Below are positions 50,915 through 62,207 of a stretch of DNA of 64,000 nt, one piece after another. This DNA comes from Baylisascaris procyonis (lineage: Eukaryota > Nematoda > Chromadorea > Rhabditida > Ascarididae): NCBI GenBank assembly GCA_037389465.1, contig JAZARR010000230.1, positions 1,736,001 through 1,800,000 on the forward strand, read 5' to 3'. The position numbers and the translations under genes were made by a program. The notes under the pieces are model-generated. The model searched no databases. It saw nothing but the letters and a program-made list of their open reading frames with translations, and was not told where the DNA came from. Position 1 is the stretch's first letter; each line of letters begins with the position of its first letter.

Positions 50915-52196
50915 TGGGGGATGGAGGAATGAGGGTATGAACCCATAAAAGCTCGATCAGTTAGTTCGAAGGATCAATGTAACTTTATTTTCTTCTTCAT
51001 ATCATCCTCTCTGTTTTCCCCCACCTCCTAACCTCTGCCTTCGCTTCCCCTTCTGCGCTTTCGTACGTCAAAGCTTACATTTTAACGCAATGAATAATCA
51101 CTACAATGTTTTCGCCCTCCAGATTATTTTAAGCATTGCGGCTTCTTTCGCATCTTATTGTGAGGTTTTTTATAAACCATTTCCCAATTGATCTATAGTA
51201 GAACTTCTATCTCGAAGATGTTCAATATCGATTCTCTTTCATCGCTTCATCGTTACTCTTCCCTCCGTATATGTAATCGATAGTGTGTGATGTCGTATAT
51301 CCATCCATATAGACAAAAGAAGTCTTAGCTCGTTAGTGGCCTCGGTTTGCACCGCTAGGGCAGTTTATTAGATTTGCTAGTGAAGGTTGCTACTGGATTT
51401 GGCATACCGCTCATCTAGACCATCCCAAGGGAACTACTTGAAATTTCCTATGGCCAACATCCGATAGCCAATATTCACACTATTCAACTTCAACTTAGCA
51501 TGTAACAAACTTCGTTTTGCGATCTTGATCTGATTCTACTAGGAATTCTAGTCGTCTGATAGCCTAATCACATGTCTCGTTTATGCAAATATTCGTCTAG
51601 CTGACAAACTTTGAACTTAAATATTTTCGACTGCTGATTTTGGGGTTAACCAACTGTGCTATCAATGACTAAATAGGGAATTGATGGTGATACTAGTCCA
51701 TATATTACATTCTAAGGTTATTGAGGAAGGAAAAAAATTTGAATACTACTATCTCAAGTTACTCCATACAATTTACAATACAATTACATCTGTTCGTTTA
51801 TTTGATTCTAAGGTTATTGGGGGATTTTCTTAGCCAAACCAGACGATGATGCTAATTTAGTGGAATTAAACAGGAATAAGTTGGTGTTGATTGATGTTCT
51901 AATGGCATATATTTCTGATACTTTATTAAACAACATAGTATCAATTTAATTTTATTGATATAAAGTGGTGACATAACTCTCCAGCAATGGCTACTGTTAC
52001 AGTAATAGTATTTACGCAAATTAAGAAACAGATCGTAGTTTAGAACATTACCCATTTATGTAGAGAACAAGGTCACTACAGTTCAAAATGAGCTGGTGCA
52101 GATTCTTTCTTTGGTTTTTCTATCATGCTTCCCATTCCCGAATACTCCATCTTCTTCAAGATGGGTCACTGTTGGATATTTTGTCGTACTCCTGTT

Positions 52197-52328
52197 CTAG
52201 GTTGGACCACTATTCAGCGGCACTGATTTCAGCACTGATTTCATGCCGCAGCCTTTTTTTCGCTTCCACTTCTTTATCGGTCGGTATATTTCTTTGCCAA
52301 ACTCCTTACCAAGCTTGTCGTCGCCCAT
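52197..52328 (-). CDS. Candidate basic small ORF, possibly a decayed element (unrecognised)
   Basis: An ATG-initiated minus-strand frame of 43 codons starts MGDDKLGKEFGKEIYRPIKK and is strongly basic. A second minus-strand frame over the same bases also looks protein-like (KEVEAKKRLRHEISAEISAA). This suggests that purine-rich composition, rather than selection, makes the segment look coding, or that a frameshifted remnant is present. The opposite strand has a 92-codon frame. A 12 bp direct repeat and a GCGGCA/TGCCGC stem lie inside. Confidence 0.12.
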   Translation of the reverse strand: MGDDKLGKEFGKEIYRPIKKWKRKKGCGMKSVLKSVPLNSGPT

Positions 52329-53296
52329 CGTGTCTTTTTAACTCTTTCATGATTAAATATGAATAAGAAAATTGAGTGGGACTCCACGAAAATAGATTCG
52401 GAGTGTTAGTCTTTTTTAAATCATTTTATATTTGAGTTTTTTTTCTCATGCGCTTGTTGAAGTTCTCAAAATTGGCTCAGGCCATGCTTTATATGAATCT
52501 CGTAGAATTTTTTTCTATTTCAGAAATGTTTCACTTCGATTCGAATCTTTTTCAGCAAACAATCTAGGGAATAGTTGTTTGTATAGTCCGTTTATCCTTC
52601 AATCATGGTGAATGCTTCTCTAATTTATAATAGCAGTTATAGTGCTAAATTATTATTATTATTTTAATGGATCGTATCACGAAAATTGAGAGAAATTATT
52701 TTGTTGAATAATAATTTGAATAATTCTCACGTATGATAATCTACGGTTTGCATTTGCATATAATTGGCATATTGATTTTGAATGTGCTAGACGAACGCTT
52801 CTCTCCGATTTTATGATTCAGTTCTAGACGAAATCTTAAAGCACTCTCATAAGATGCGTGCAATACCCGTAAGAAAGACCCAACTACTCGATACTCAAAA
52901 TTTAATTTCAACATTGAAAATCAGAATTGGATATTCATCAGAAGTTTAATCATACACTCGAATGTTCCTCATGTCATATCATCCCCTATCCCGCTCTCCT
53001 GAATTACGAGAGAGTTTCGTTCGCTCTAGAGAAATTTTTTTCGTTTTCGATACAAACAACGAGGCATTTGGTGAGTGATAAGATACTTGAAGGGTTTCTG
53101 CTCTCATTCTTCTCCACTACCACCTCCTCTCTCCCTTCTACCTCGTCAGCTATTTGGATCCTTTGTCAACTGTTTCCACCGATGGAATAAATTAAAAAGT
53201 GAATCTTTTCGGCAAAATTGTTGTTTTTTTGTATTTATTTTACTTTTTTGTTTTCGGCAGCAGTTTAAAGAGTTGTTGTTCAGGTATGTTTTTTTT

Positions 53297-53310
53297 GGGG
53301 GGGGGGGGGG
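53297..53310. repeat. Poly-G run (14)
   Basis: Fourteen G directly after a run of T. Confidence 0.9.
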
Positions 53311-53357
53311 AAATGTCTCAGGCCGATAGAAGCTGTGTGTAATTAAGTAGAGGCAAC

Positions 53358-53582
53358 ATGGAACGTAGTCTTGTCACATCAAATGTTACAAGGGTATTGA
53401 AGAAGAAAGTGGATGGGGTCGGTAAATTGAGAGAAGGGGAATCGAATATGTTGAGAAGAGATAAGGATTCTCGACGCGACACTGAACAGAACTCTTTTGA
53501 AGTTATGATGGCCACTTTTCTCGAAAAATTTCTGATTTCTAAACGAGGCGAATATACATATGTGATGTTACCTTATTTATAA
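53358..53582 (+). CDS. Candidate small ORF (unrecognised)
   Basis: An ATG-initiated 74-codon frame is rich in charged residues. It includes MERSLVTSNVTRVLKKKVDG near the start and EVMMATFLEKFLISKRGEY near the end. It follows a 14-base poly-G run by about 50 bases. There is no signal peptide, no membrane helix and no recognised domain. The high purine content of the plus strand could explain the composition. Confidence 0.12.
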   Translation: MERSLVTSNVTRVLKKKVDGVGKLREGESNMLRRDKDSRRDTEQNSFEVMMATFLEKFLISKRGEYTYVMLPYL

Positions 53583-54079
53583 TAATAGGATGTTGTTTGT
53601 TTTTTTTTGATTTTTCTTACATATAGGTTCAGTATTTTTGCTATCCCACTAGCGGGTCACGACAGTTCTTTAGGATTAAGAAACTAATAACCCCACACTG
53701 CATTCCTTTATCCGCCTCAATTGCTGCAAAATGGCCGTATATGACTGTTAATAACACAAACTTAGCAGATTATCCTTGAAAATGGAACATAGAATTGATA
53801 AGTTACAGGAAATTCGCACCAAAAGATTTATTTCTGTTATTTTGCTTCAATAGTTATTAAATTTGAGAGCAGATTATGCGTTGTCTGGCTAGACTCTGTT
53901 CTTAATATGTCCATAGAATAAAACGCTCCTGAAAATGCCATGTTTTTTCTCTTTTTAATGATATACCCTTTCGGGTTGCTGACGCACTCTTATTCGAGAG
54001 CCGAGCATGTGAATATGGCTGTTTACATTTAAGGCAATTATTTGATTACTCAAGTAGTTGATGTGGTTTTATGTGTATC

Positions 54080-54320
54080 TGCGTTAAATCAGATTCCAGT
54101 CCCGATCGCGATGGAGAATGACGCCTGCTTTGATCTATACTCATATAGTTTAAATCAGACCTCATTGATCATATGAGTATGAGTTAAACCCGATACCCGA
54201 TAAAGAGCCGCATTTTACTTAAGACGGGCGGCGATTGAGTTTAAGTGATCTCTTCATAATTCATGGGTTAAACCAAGCACCACTCCCAATTGCGACCGAG
54301 ACTAGAACCGGATTTCGCTC
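54080..54320. repeat. Diverged ~180 bp direct repeat with internal symmetry
   Basis: GTTAAATCAGATTCCAGTCC and CGATCGCGA... at about 54086 resemble GTTAAACCAAGCACCACTCC and CAATTGCGACC... at about 54265. Between them, ACTCATATAGTTTAAATC and CATATGAGTATGAGTTAAAC add direct and inverted similarity. Boundaries are uncertain. Confidence 0.4.
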
Positions 54321-55104
54321 AAACCATCTACAGTTGATGATAATCAATAAGTCTTTATTTCAATAAAGAAGCAAAATACAAAACAAATATTTAATTCTTA
54401 AGTGGAATAGCGAGCAATGTTCTTATTGTGCTAAAAATTTTTTGTTTCTTCTGTCTTATGCTTTAAAAAAAAAAAGTAATATTCTGCTGTATTTACATTG
54501 CCTTTTCAAAAGTCGAATCGGCTGTATCTGTACTATGGGTTCAGATTTAATACTGTCCTTTGTCAGGTATTTTGGTCTATGAAGTACAATACTCTCATAC
54601 TTTTCCTACATTTCATATTTGGCTTTTTTTTGATTTTTATGAGTACAACTGCATATATGAGTTTATTGATAAGTAGCCGTGCTGTTCGAGATTTGGAGAT
54701 AAGCTCGTTTAACCGTCTATGCATAGTAATATCTTTTTAATTCCTTCGAACTTAGAAATGCATTCTTGAGATATCCATCTCTAACATACTACATTCTTGC
54801 AGCAATAAATGAATCTTTGATACACCTTTCCTTCTAAATATCAAAAGTGCCACTTCCACTTCAGCTACAATCTACTCGTTGATCTTTTCCAGTGTTCCTT
54901 CTAAGAGAGGGTAGATACTTACTTGGGAATTTGAGGAGATGAACCGTGGATTCATTATGGCGAAATGCTCGCTAAGCTCATAACTCAGGAATAAGCTAAG
55001 AGACGTGTGCGATACAGCCAGCGAGCAACTTTGCAGAACTTTTATTTAGTTTTTATATGCGCTCTATTATAGTCCCTTACCCAACTTCCTCCATCATTCT
55101 TCAG

Positions 55105-55155
55105 GCGTTGTCACCTTTATCGACTGTTTCCAATGGCTAAGTGTTTTCATGTTCG
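55105..55155 (+). CDS. Candidate internal exon with strong pyrimidine-rich acceptor
   Basis: The acceptor CTCCATCATTCTTCAG ends at 55104, and a GTATCT donor follows at 55156. In phase 1 the segment encodes VVTFIDCFQWLSVFMF, a hydrophobic stretch. Phase 1 matches the outgoing phase of the 39735-39963 exon, so it could in principle belong to that gene across ~15 kb. Another frame is also open, so the reading frame is not decided. This is an inference from splice signals only. Confidence 0.18.
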
Positions 55156-56371
55156 GTATCTCCAGCTTCATCTCTCATTTTCAAATGTTTCATAGTATCT
55201 GTCGTGTTCAAGCCTGCTAGTTCACGCCAATCATATCTCTGGTACTTATAACCTCCCATGACATCGTGAAACTGCTACATAAGATAGGATCTGTAATCCG
55301 CTTTGCTGCTATATAATTCGAGGATCACTCGTTTTGAACGTTTAAAGAAATAAAAAAATTGAATTCCATTTCCCATATTTTCGTTTGTTTTTCATACATC
55401 CTTAGTTGTAAGGGGTGAGATTTTCTCTAGGATCCGCATAAAATGCCATCTTTAAGCGGAGAATTCATTTATTCGCACTAAACAAATTGGAACATCAAAT
55501 AATCTCTAGTAAAGGATGGTGGTGGTATACAAATATATACATTATAGCCACTTTGAAGAGCATCATCAGAAGAGCTTCATAATTGAAGAGAAGATATAAA
55601 CTGCAACTTAGATGATCGACAGTATTGGATCGGAATCCGCAAAGGGACTTTTTTTTGCTATTGTTCTTAGTGATTACTTCATTGCATACTTACAAATTGC
55701 TTATTTTTCTACCATATTTGCTTAAATGAGATATCAGGGTTACTATTTCTAAGCATTTTTGACGACGAGGCTTCTATTTAAGAATGGGAGGTTACACTTT
55801 TCACGTTTTCTTCCTCATTATATGCCTTTTCCTTTTGTTTATTCAAATAAGATGTTGATTGTTGTTACTTTGTCTATAAAACAGTTTTTGTAATGCGCGT
55901 GTTGTAGAATTTCCCAGCCTGTACTTTAAAGCGCTGTTGAATGTAGACCTTTTTCAAGGTGGGGAGGGGAGTAGAGGAGGGGAGTAATATTATCGAAACC
56001 AAAGCTTGTATTCCAGAGAAGGCTTCCGCTTTTTACAGCGTTTGAGTAGTGTGCTTCCATTCTCATGGACAGTATTCAGCCGAATACGATTATTTATAAG
56101 AAGCGTTTAGATGTACCCAAAATATACTGTAACATGATATAGTATCCTCGTAGAGGGAGTGAATGCGGTATGTAATGAGAAGGAAGGAAGAGGATGGGGC
56201 TTATTGAGGAGGGATTTATAGCAACGAAAGTGTGGACTTGCTGGTAAAGGAAAATTTTTACGATGAAATGAAGACTGCGGAGGTTGGGGGATTTTCTTGG
56301 CTTTTACTCGGTCAGCGGGTAATTTTTATCGGAAACGACATAATATATATAAAAAAGTGCGATCCTTACAG

Positions 56372-56450
56372 CACGTGTTCATCGCCGCTCTGATATGCTC
56401 AGCAACGTCGATAGTTAGTTTCCACAAAGCCTACTTGATGTTTCTAAATG
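56372..56450 (+). CDS. Candidate internal exon encoding a hydrophobic segment
   Basis: A 79-base segment lies between a possible acceptor (ATCCTTACAG) and a GT donor (GTAGGA) at 56451. Only one frame is open. It enters in phase 0, leaves in phase 1 and encodes HVFIAALICSATSIVSFHKA then YLMFLN, a plausible membrane helix. The segment is G+C-richer than its flanks. It lies downstream of other weak plus-strand candidates, but their phases do not join into one unique model. Family unknown. Confidence 0.22.
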
Positions 56451-56501
56451 GTAGGAGGGTGCAGAGGATCTCACGAGAAGCTGATCTTTAAGTTTTTCTT
56501 T

Positions 56502-56792
56502 TTATGCTGGCATAGAAACTACCTCTTCACTGTTAGGTATATTCAATATCGACCTTGTGGCTCGAATCGATGAACCACCTAGTCGAATGAGGTTTTCGTC
56601 CTTGGTACAGCTCTTCTCCTCCCGAGTTTGCGGTGAACTTTTATAAGATCTGCTATTCCTTCCTTTCCTTCTTCCTTCCTCTTCCTTTCTTCGTTCCTTC
56701 ATCTTCTTCATCTTCCTTTCTACCTCCATTTCCACTGGACTAGATGCTCTTCTTTTGTCAAAGTATCCTCTGCAAATGTCCGTTTCAAGCAG
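56502..56792 (-). CDS. Candidate 3'-terminal exon, basic/charged C-terminus, unrecognised
   Basis: A 96-codon minus-strand frame begins just after a possible acceptor (GATATCAG at 56800-56793) and ends at TAA. It starts LLETDICRGYFDKRRASSPV. A strongly charged Lys/Glu/Arg-rich middle follows (about residues 21-45), then a less repetitive tail with NLIRLGGSSIRATRSILNI. The middle corresponds to a purine-rich tract, which by itself would give such residues. The two ends look more like ordinary protein. The acceptor lacks a good pyrimidine tract. The upstream exon is not identified, although other minus-strand frames are open over 56720-56902. Real coding is plausible but unproven. Confidence 0.3.
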   Translation of the reverse strand: MLETDICRGYFDKRRASSPVEMEVERKMKKMKERRKEEEGRRKGRNSRSYKSSPQTREEKSCTKDENLIRLGGSSIRATRSILNIPNSEEVVSMPA

Positions 56793-57272
56793 CTGATATC
56801 ATTGCTCATCAAGAACCAACTACTATAGGAAGTGAAGCACGCGTTGATTGGGAATTTAACTGCTGGCTCAATCCCACTTTTGCAATACTTTGGCCATAGC
56901 AAGCCAAGCAGTTAAGTCGTAAATCATAGCCACATGACGAGGACGATAAGTGTGAAATATGGTGTATGCGATGGAAGTATGAATAAGTGACATTCGCACA
57001 GCTGTGATATACCTTACTTCATGAGGTTTTATGCTGTATCTTCTTTCCTTTTCAACTTTCCAAGGAATATGTCATATACTCAAGGGGGAGGGTTCCATTT
57101 AGAGGGGGTCTTCTATGGAAGTCGACACGATGCCCACAGTTGCGATAGATAATAAGGAAATTAAAGAAGTCATTTTCATGATGAGATAAGGAATTGGAAA
57201 AGGTATAATTGTAATAATGTTCCGATGTTTCGATACATAGTTAAATTAGAGGGTTTGATCGGGATATGAGAT

Positions 57273-57356
57273 GTGATCAATATCGATCCGATCAGATGCC
57301 TCACAGTGCTATCTGTAATCAATATTGACTGGATTAGATGCTTCATCGCGCTAAAT
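57273..57356. repeat. 42 bp tandem duplication
   Basis: Two adjacent 42-base copies, at 57273-57314 and 57315-57356, share GTxATCAATATxGA, AGATGC and TCA-GC blocks at most positions. Confidence 0.75.
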
Positions 57357-57483
57357 GTGCAAGCCTAGAGACGCAATGTGCAAAATGTGTAGTAAAGCTG
57401 CTTTTGTGCACCGAAAAAATTAAATGTGCACTTGTGTATATGTGGAAGAGTGCAGAAAGCTGTACTGCTTTTGCTTCGTTCGT

Positions 57484-57501
57484 GCCAACCGTACGGTTGG
57501 C
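57484..57501. repeat. Perfect 18 bp palindrome GCCAACCGTACGGTTGGC
   Basis: All nine base pairs match with no spacer. It lies ~95 bases upstream of the candidate first exon at 57597. It could be a dimeric-factor binding site or a cruciform; function unknown. Confidence 0.8.
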
Positions 57502-57596
57502 CCATTAGAAGTGCGACCCGCTCAGTTAAAAGTTTGACCTCTATTCTAAGAAGTGTGACCTGTCTGCATAGAGGTATTTGAAAGTAGTTATTTACA

Positions 57597-57636
57597 ATGC
57601 GTCAACTTCGACGAACACTTTGGCAGCTCGTTGCAG
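57597..57636 (+). CDS. Candidate short first coding exon
   Basis: An ATG after TTATTTACA opens a 40-base frame encoding MRQLRRTLWQLVA and ends in phase 1 at a GT donor (GTATAT) at 57637. A possible second exon ending at a strong GTAAGA donor near 57770 would be phase compatible, but its acceptor is poor. The segment is too short to judge coding potential. It lies ~100 bases downstream of the 18 bp palindrome at 57484-57501. Confidence 0.15.
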
Positions 57637-58182
57637 GTATATTTTCTCAAAATGTATAATTGTTTAATTCAATTTCGGTTTTTTTTTCGAGAATTTTTGC
57701 CTAAGTTATTTTCTTGACTTCATTACTGAAGAAGTTGCGGAAGTACATTGTACTATCATATGTTACGGTAAGAATTAATCTAGGACTAATGAGAATTGAT
57801 CTGTAGATATCTGAGCAATATTTCATTTCCCAGGAAATTGGAATCTAAAAGTTTTTATTCACATTTAGATTCTCACCGTTGGCATCAACATGTAGATTAT
57901 ATGAGGGCCATAGACTATAAATTTGTTTTCGTTAAGGAGAGGGCGAATGGATTTCAGTGTAGTCTAATAATTTGTCATGTCATGTCTGTCGTTGCATATA
58001 CCGTTTTCTATTGAACATAAACCTGAGGCCTCATAGAAGTACCACATTTTAGAGGGTGGATGGAAGGCGTCTATATTTGACGGTATTTATTTCTTTGAAG
58101 GGGTAAGTCTGTAGGAGCGCTAACTATCTCAACACGGCTTATATGTTAATGAGTAAGTATAATTATAAATAATGGTAAATTC

Positions 58183-58186
<4 letters not shown>

Positions 58187-58277
<91 letters not shown>
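58187..58277. repeat. (TA)n microsatellite, ~45 units
   Basis: Uninterrupted alternating TA of about 91 bases, one of the longest uninterrupted tracts in the window. Confidence 0.97.
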
Positions 58278-58280
<3 letters not shown>

Positions 58281-59034
58281 ATAAAAACCCTTTAATCTAC
58301 GAATAAGATTTGAGGAATAAATGGAGGTTTAAGTTAAGACGAATGTTTTGAATCGATGTTCTGGGCGATTCACGGGAAGCATTTCAAAGAAAAAGAAAGA
58401 AAAGAGGCTCACTGAGCAGACGGGTGATGAATGAGATCGATTAAGTCACATATCAATGCAATGTTGTTATGCATTTGCAGCCATAATCTGCTGCACAGAG
58501 GTTGTCCACATCTGACATTTTGAGGGATTGACGAGGAGGGAAGCAAACTGAGAACAGCTGATGGGAGAAAGGATTGTATTCCTCTTCCCCTTCCTCATTG
58601 TCTTTATTTTTTAATTTCTTATTATTACTCCTTTTAAAGGGAATCTCCAATTTCGAAATATTCTTAAGTGAGACTTTCGACTTCATGTGTTCAATTCATT
58701 ATTCTTTCGATTGCAAGGTGCAAAAGACCACAAACAATATATTGATTTCGCATTAAGTACTAAGATCATAAGAGCACAGAGGAATGACACAATAGAGAAC
58801 AGACGATGAGTGATTGTGCTGGAGGACAGAAGGAGGAAGGGAAGAGGCATTCAATCAAAAACGAAAAGAATATTCTTCCTTAAGATTCACTAACTCGTTG
58901 ATGGGCATATATCCGTTTCCTTGGATTTGAGGGAATCTTTAAGTCGTTCAATAAAGGTAATTCATAAAACATAGTTCATAAAACACGACTAGTACGAGGT
59001 TGTTATTGGTTTCCACGTTTAACCGTTTAAGCTT

Positions 59035-59244
59035 ATGATTACCATTACACCAATTCATTCGTATGATTTTGTGCCACCGTCCCTGAAAATTCATGGGATT
59101 GATCAACCCGTATATGGAAAATCCATTCTACCGGTCTCATGCGATAGCCAGCAATTGGCTGCCCTCAAAACATATTCAGATAATTTTGTCTTAAGTCCCG
59201 TTCTATATGGACAGATGACTGCTGCGAAAATTCAGATTTACTAG
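59035..59244 (+). CDS. Candidate small ORF ending in a tandem repeat (unrecognised)
   Basis: An ATG-initiated 69-codon frame starts MITITPIHSYDFVPPSLKIH and includes SCDSQQLAALKTYSDNFVLS. The stop codon lies inside the first copy of the 47 bp tandem duplication at 59235-59328. Composition is ordinary and no domain is recognised. It may be a chance open frame. Confidence 0.12.
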   Translation: MITITPIHSYDFVPPSLKIHGIDQPVYGKSILPVSCDSQQLAALKTYSDNFVLSPVLYGQMTAAKIQIY

Positions 59245-59328
59245 GTTTTAGTAACTCAGGAGTGGAGAAGGGTGGAAGGGTGATTTACTAGGTTTTAGTA
59301 ACTCAGGAGCGGAGAAGGGTGGAAGGGT
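59235..59328. repeat. 47 bp tandem duplication, 1 mismatch
   Basis: Copies 59235-59281 and 59282-59328 differ only at one T/C position. Each begins GATTTACTAGGTTTTAGTAA, which contains a TTACTA/TAGTAA inverted repeat. The near identity indicates a recent duplication. Confidence 0.95.
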
Positions 59329-62147
59329 AGTGGATTAAAAGAGTTTCGGTCAACAAAATTGCAGTTTTTTTCTCAGAAGTGGTTTCGTGTCATCAATGAC
59401 TATTATAATGAATTGAGGTTTTATCAACATTTTGACTTGCCTTCAAAATTTTTTGACCCGCTTTAGGTGGAAGAATGTTGTTGTTGATATAGTAGTGCAA
59501 TCAGCAATGAAAATTTTTGAAATGACGTCACCGAACCTATAAAATACCATACCCAATCTAGTAAATAAATCCGCGGCATGCTCGAAGAGTGAACATTTTC
59601 TCTGATCTTCTTCTACGAGAGTATATAACATTCAGTGATTCAATTATTGAATATATGGATATGGAAATACTCTATTTGAGAGAAGATTTTAAAAAAATGA
59701 TGACTATAATATAAACTATAGAATAAGGATGAAATTTTACTATATAGAAATGAAAAATGGAAATAAAATTATAATTGCAATGTAAATATAAAATTTAAAA
59801 AGTTATAACCTTAGTATAAGTTCAAATAAAGTCAAAATTGTGGTTCATTTTTATTTCATTTAGCACCCTTTTGATTTTTTCGATGGCCATCAATGCATTC
59901 GCCGTTTTCATAATATATAACTGCTTTTTTTGATTCTATTTTTCTATACATTCATTTCTCATAGTTCATTGCACATTTTTAGCTTTGCTAAGTGCCCATT
60001 ATTGGTTTTTCTTTTTATGCTTCATCGAGTGTGCAATCATTTCCTTTTCGACTAAATACTCAATAATTCTCTCATCTTGGAATGTAACGATATTCGTCAA
60101 TATTTATGCTAATGTTCTGCATTGCCAGAATTTTGGGAAGAGAAATAATTCGCATCTTTCATCCTAAAATCACCTCTAAGGAAATTTTGCAGCCCGGTAG
60201 GGTTTCATACGATTTTTTACGGGACAGGACTGAGCGTGTGGGAGGAGAGTGCAAAATCAGGCTTGGCAACGTTTTCATTCAGCGTGTTAGATAAGTGTGA
60301 TCGTTGTGACTTATGATCAGCCGTTTCTGCACAAAACCACAACAGTTGAATTGAGGAAAAAATATAGAAAACTGTTGAAGTTAATAAATGCTTTGTAATT
60401 GCTGCAATCGATTTGCAATTTGTTTGAAATGTATGCTAATATATGCCAAACTAGCAGTCCTTCAAGCAATTGGGTTGATTTGGTGCGACGAACTTGAGGT
60501 ATCAGATTATTGTGAGAATGGAAAATGTGCTCTCGTTGTTTCTGAAGAGTAAAGAAGAGCGGTGAGCGGGAGGGGAGGAGGTGGGGTAAGGGAGGGGATT
60601 ACTTTCTAGCGCTAGAATATTTCCCATTGAATGTTTGTGCATCGATGTTGTAATTTTAAGTCAGTCCTATAGCAATTTTTTTCTGTCGGAGTGAAAAACG
60701 CAAATCTGATATGAATCGCAATGATGCTGCGTTAAGTGATTTCAACAGATCACATTATGACGAATAGCGATAAGGTTTTTCTCAAATATTTAAGATTATT
60801 TTAATGTGAGCGACGATGAGAAATGCGTTCGGATGATAGAAAGATATTTTGAACGTTTAGCAATGATCCATATAATTGCGTCAATTTATAAAATATTTCA
60901 AATCCTATCGTTTTTATGGAGGGAGGGGAGGGGAGGATTAATCACATTGGAGATGCGTTAAGCTTGTGAATATAACTGGTTCACCTTTTATGAATCTGCT
61001 GTATCTATAAAAGGCGACGGTGTTTTTTGTGTCTAAATATAATAAGTTTACTAAAGTATCAGTAGCTCATATAAAATAATAAGTAATAAGTACACATAAG
61101 TCTTCATTCTTTATTAGCCGTTATATTACTTTGAGAAAAAATTTTTATTCGTTCATATTTTGCGTGCACAACTGTTTGCCCCATTCGCTTTCTGTGAATG
61201 GTTAGGATGCGTTCGAAGGAGATTTTTATCGACTTTGCCCGCTTTATGCTACCCTCAAAGTGGAGGCATTGTTTATCGGAAGGTAACGCTTGCCTCAACA
61301 TCCATTCTCATTTCCCTACCCACAAAAGTGGGGAGTGATGAGGAGGGACAAACAACCTTGCAGGACTTATTGCCTATGTATTGAGCATAACGAATCAGAA
61401 AATCCGTTGATTTGCTAGAGAGAGGAGGAGAAAGGTAGTCCATCCAAATGTGCAAAAGAAATATTATAGTGTGTAGATACGAATAAATTCATAGTCTCTT
61501 TGCATGAATATTCATCACAGTCCCGAAGGTGAAGTTTCATAACGATTGTTCACACAACAATGCGGTTGTTATTGATGTTCAAAGTATCGTTCAATGTGCA
61601 CTTACTTACTTGTAAACTAAAGGCTATCGCCACAACTGTTGTCACTTTTATTTATTGTTCTAAGCAGCTGTTCGCTAAAACAGTAGTTGCAATTGGACGA
61701 TTTTCAAATAGCCTTAGAGTGGACAATACAAAATCATCTATAAAGCCTAAGAAAACTTTTTAATGTTGATTACTGTTGCATTCATCTATTAAATATGGAA
61801 ATGATTTTTATAGGGTCAAAATTATAAATTTGTGTGCGATTTGTATATTTTTGAAAAAATGGATCTGCATGAAAAGCCTTAAAATGTTTAATTGTTGAAT
61901 TTGGAAGTCTCTACTTGAAAGGAAAGAAAAAACATTTATTTTCGACTTATCCACTTTGAAAGAGAAAATTTCTAATCGAAAAATCAGCGATTGCATAACC
62001 TAAGGACGTAAACCTATATGCACTATTATTTTATTCAACTAGAAGTTCTTATCCATATAAGGAAATAATATTTGAGATTTTTACTAATATATTGAATTGT
62101 TGATTTAATTTCGATTCTTTTAAATATAGAGCGGATTAAAGGATATG

Positions 62148-62207
62148 AATAAATAAATAAATAAACAACTAAATAGATAGAAAATAAGCAAACAAATAAA
62201 TAAATAA
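62148..62207. repeat. Imperfect (AAAT)n tract
   Basis: AAAT units are interrupted by AAAC, TAGA and GCAA variants. Confidence 0.85.

Larger units (their letters stand above)
39964..54490. other. Probable intronic or intergenic DNA downstream of the 39735 exon
   Basis: This begins at the GTGAGT donor. No following exon was identified with confidence. Good acceptor-like sites occur, for example TGCATTTTCAG near 43474 (followed by GAGGATTCGAAAAAG) and CTCTATTTTCTGCAG near 43593. Neither is followed by an open frame in phase 1, which the first exon requires. The G+C-rich patch at 45450-45900 is open on both strands without a recognisable product. Confidence 0.45.
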
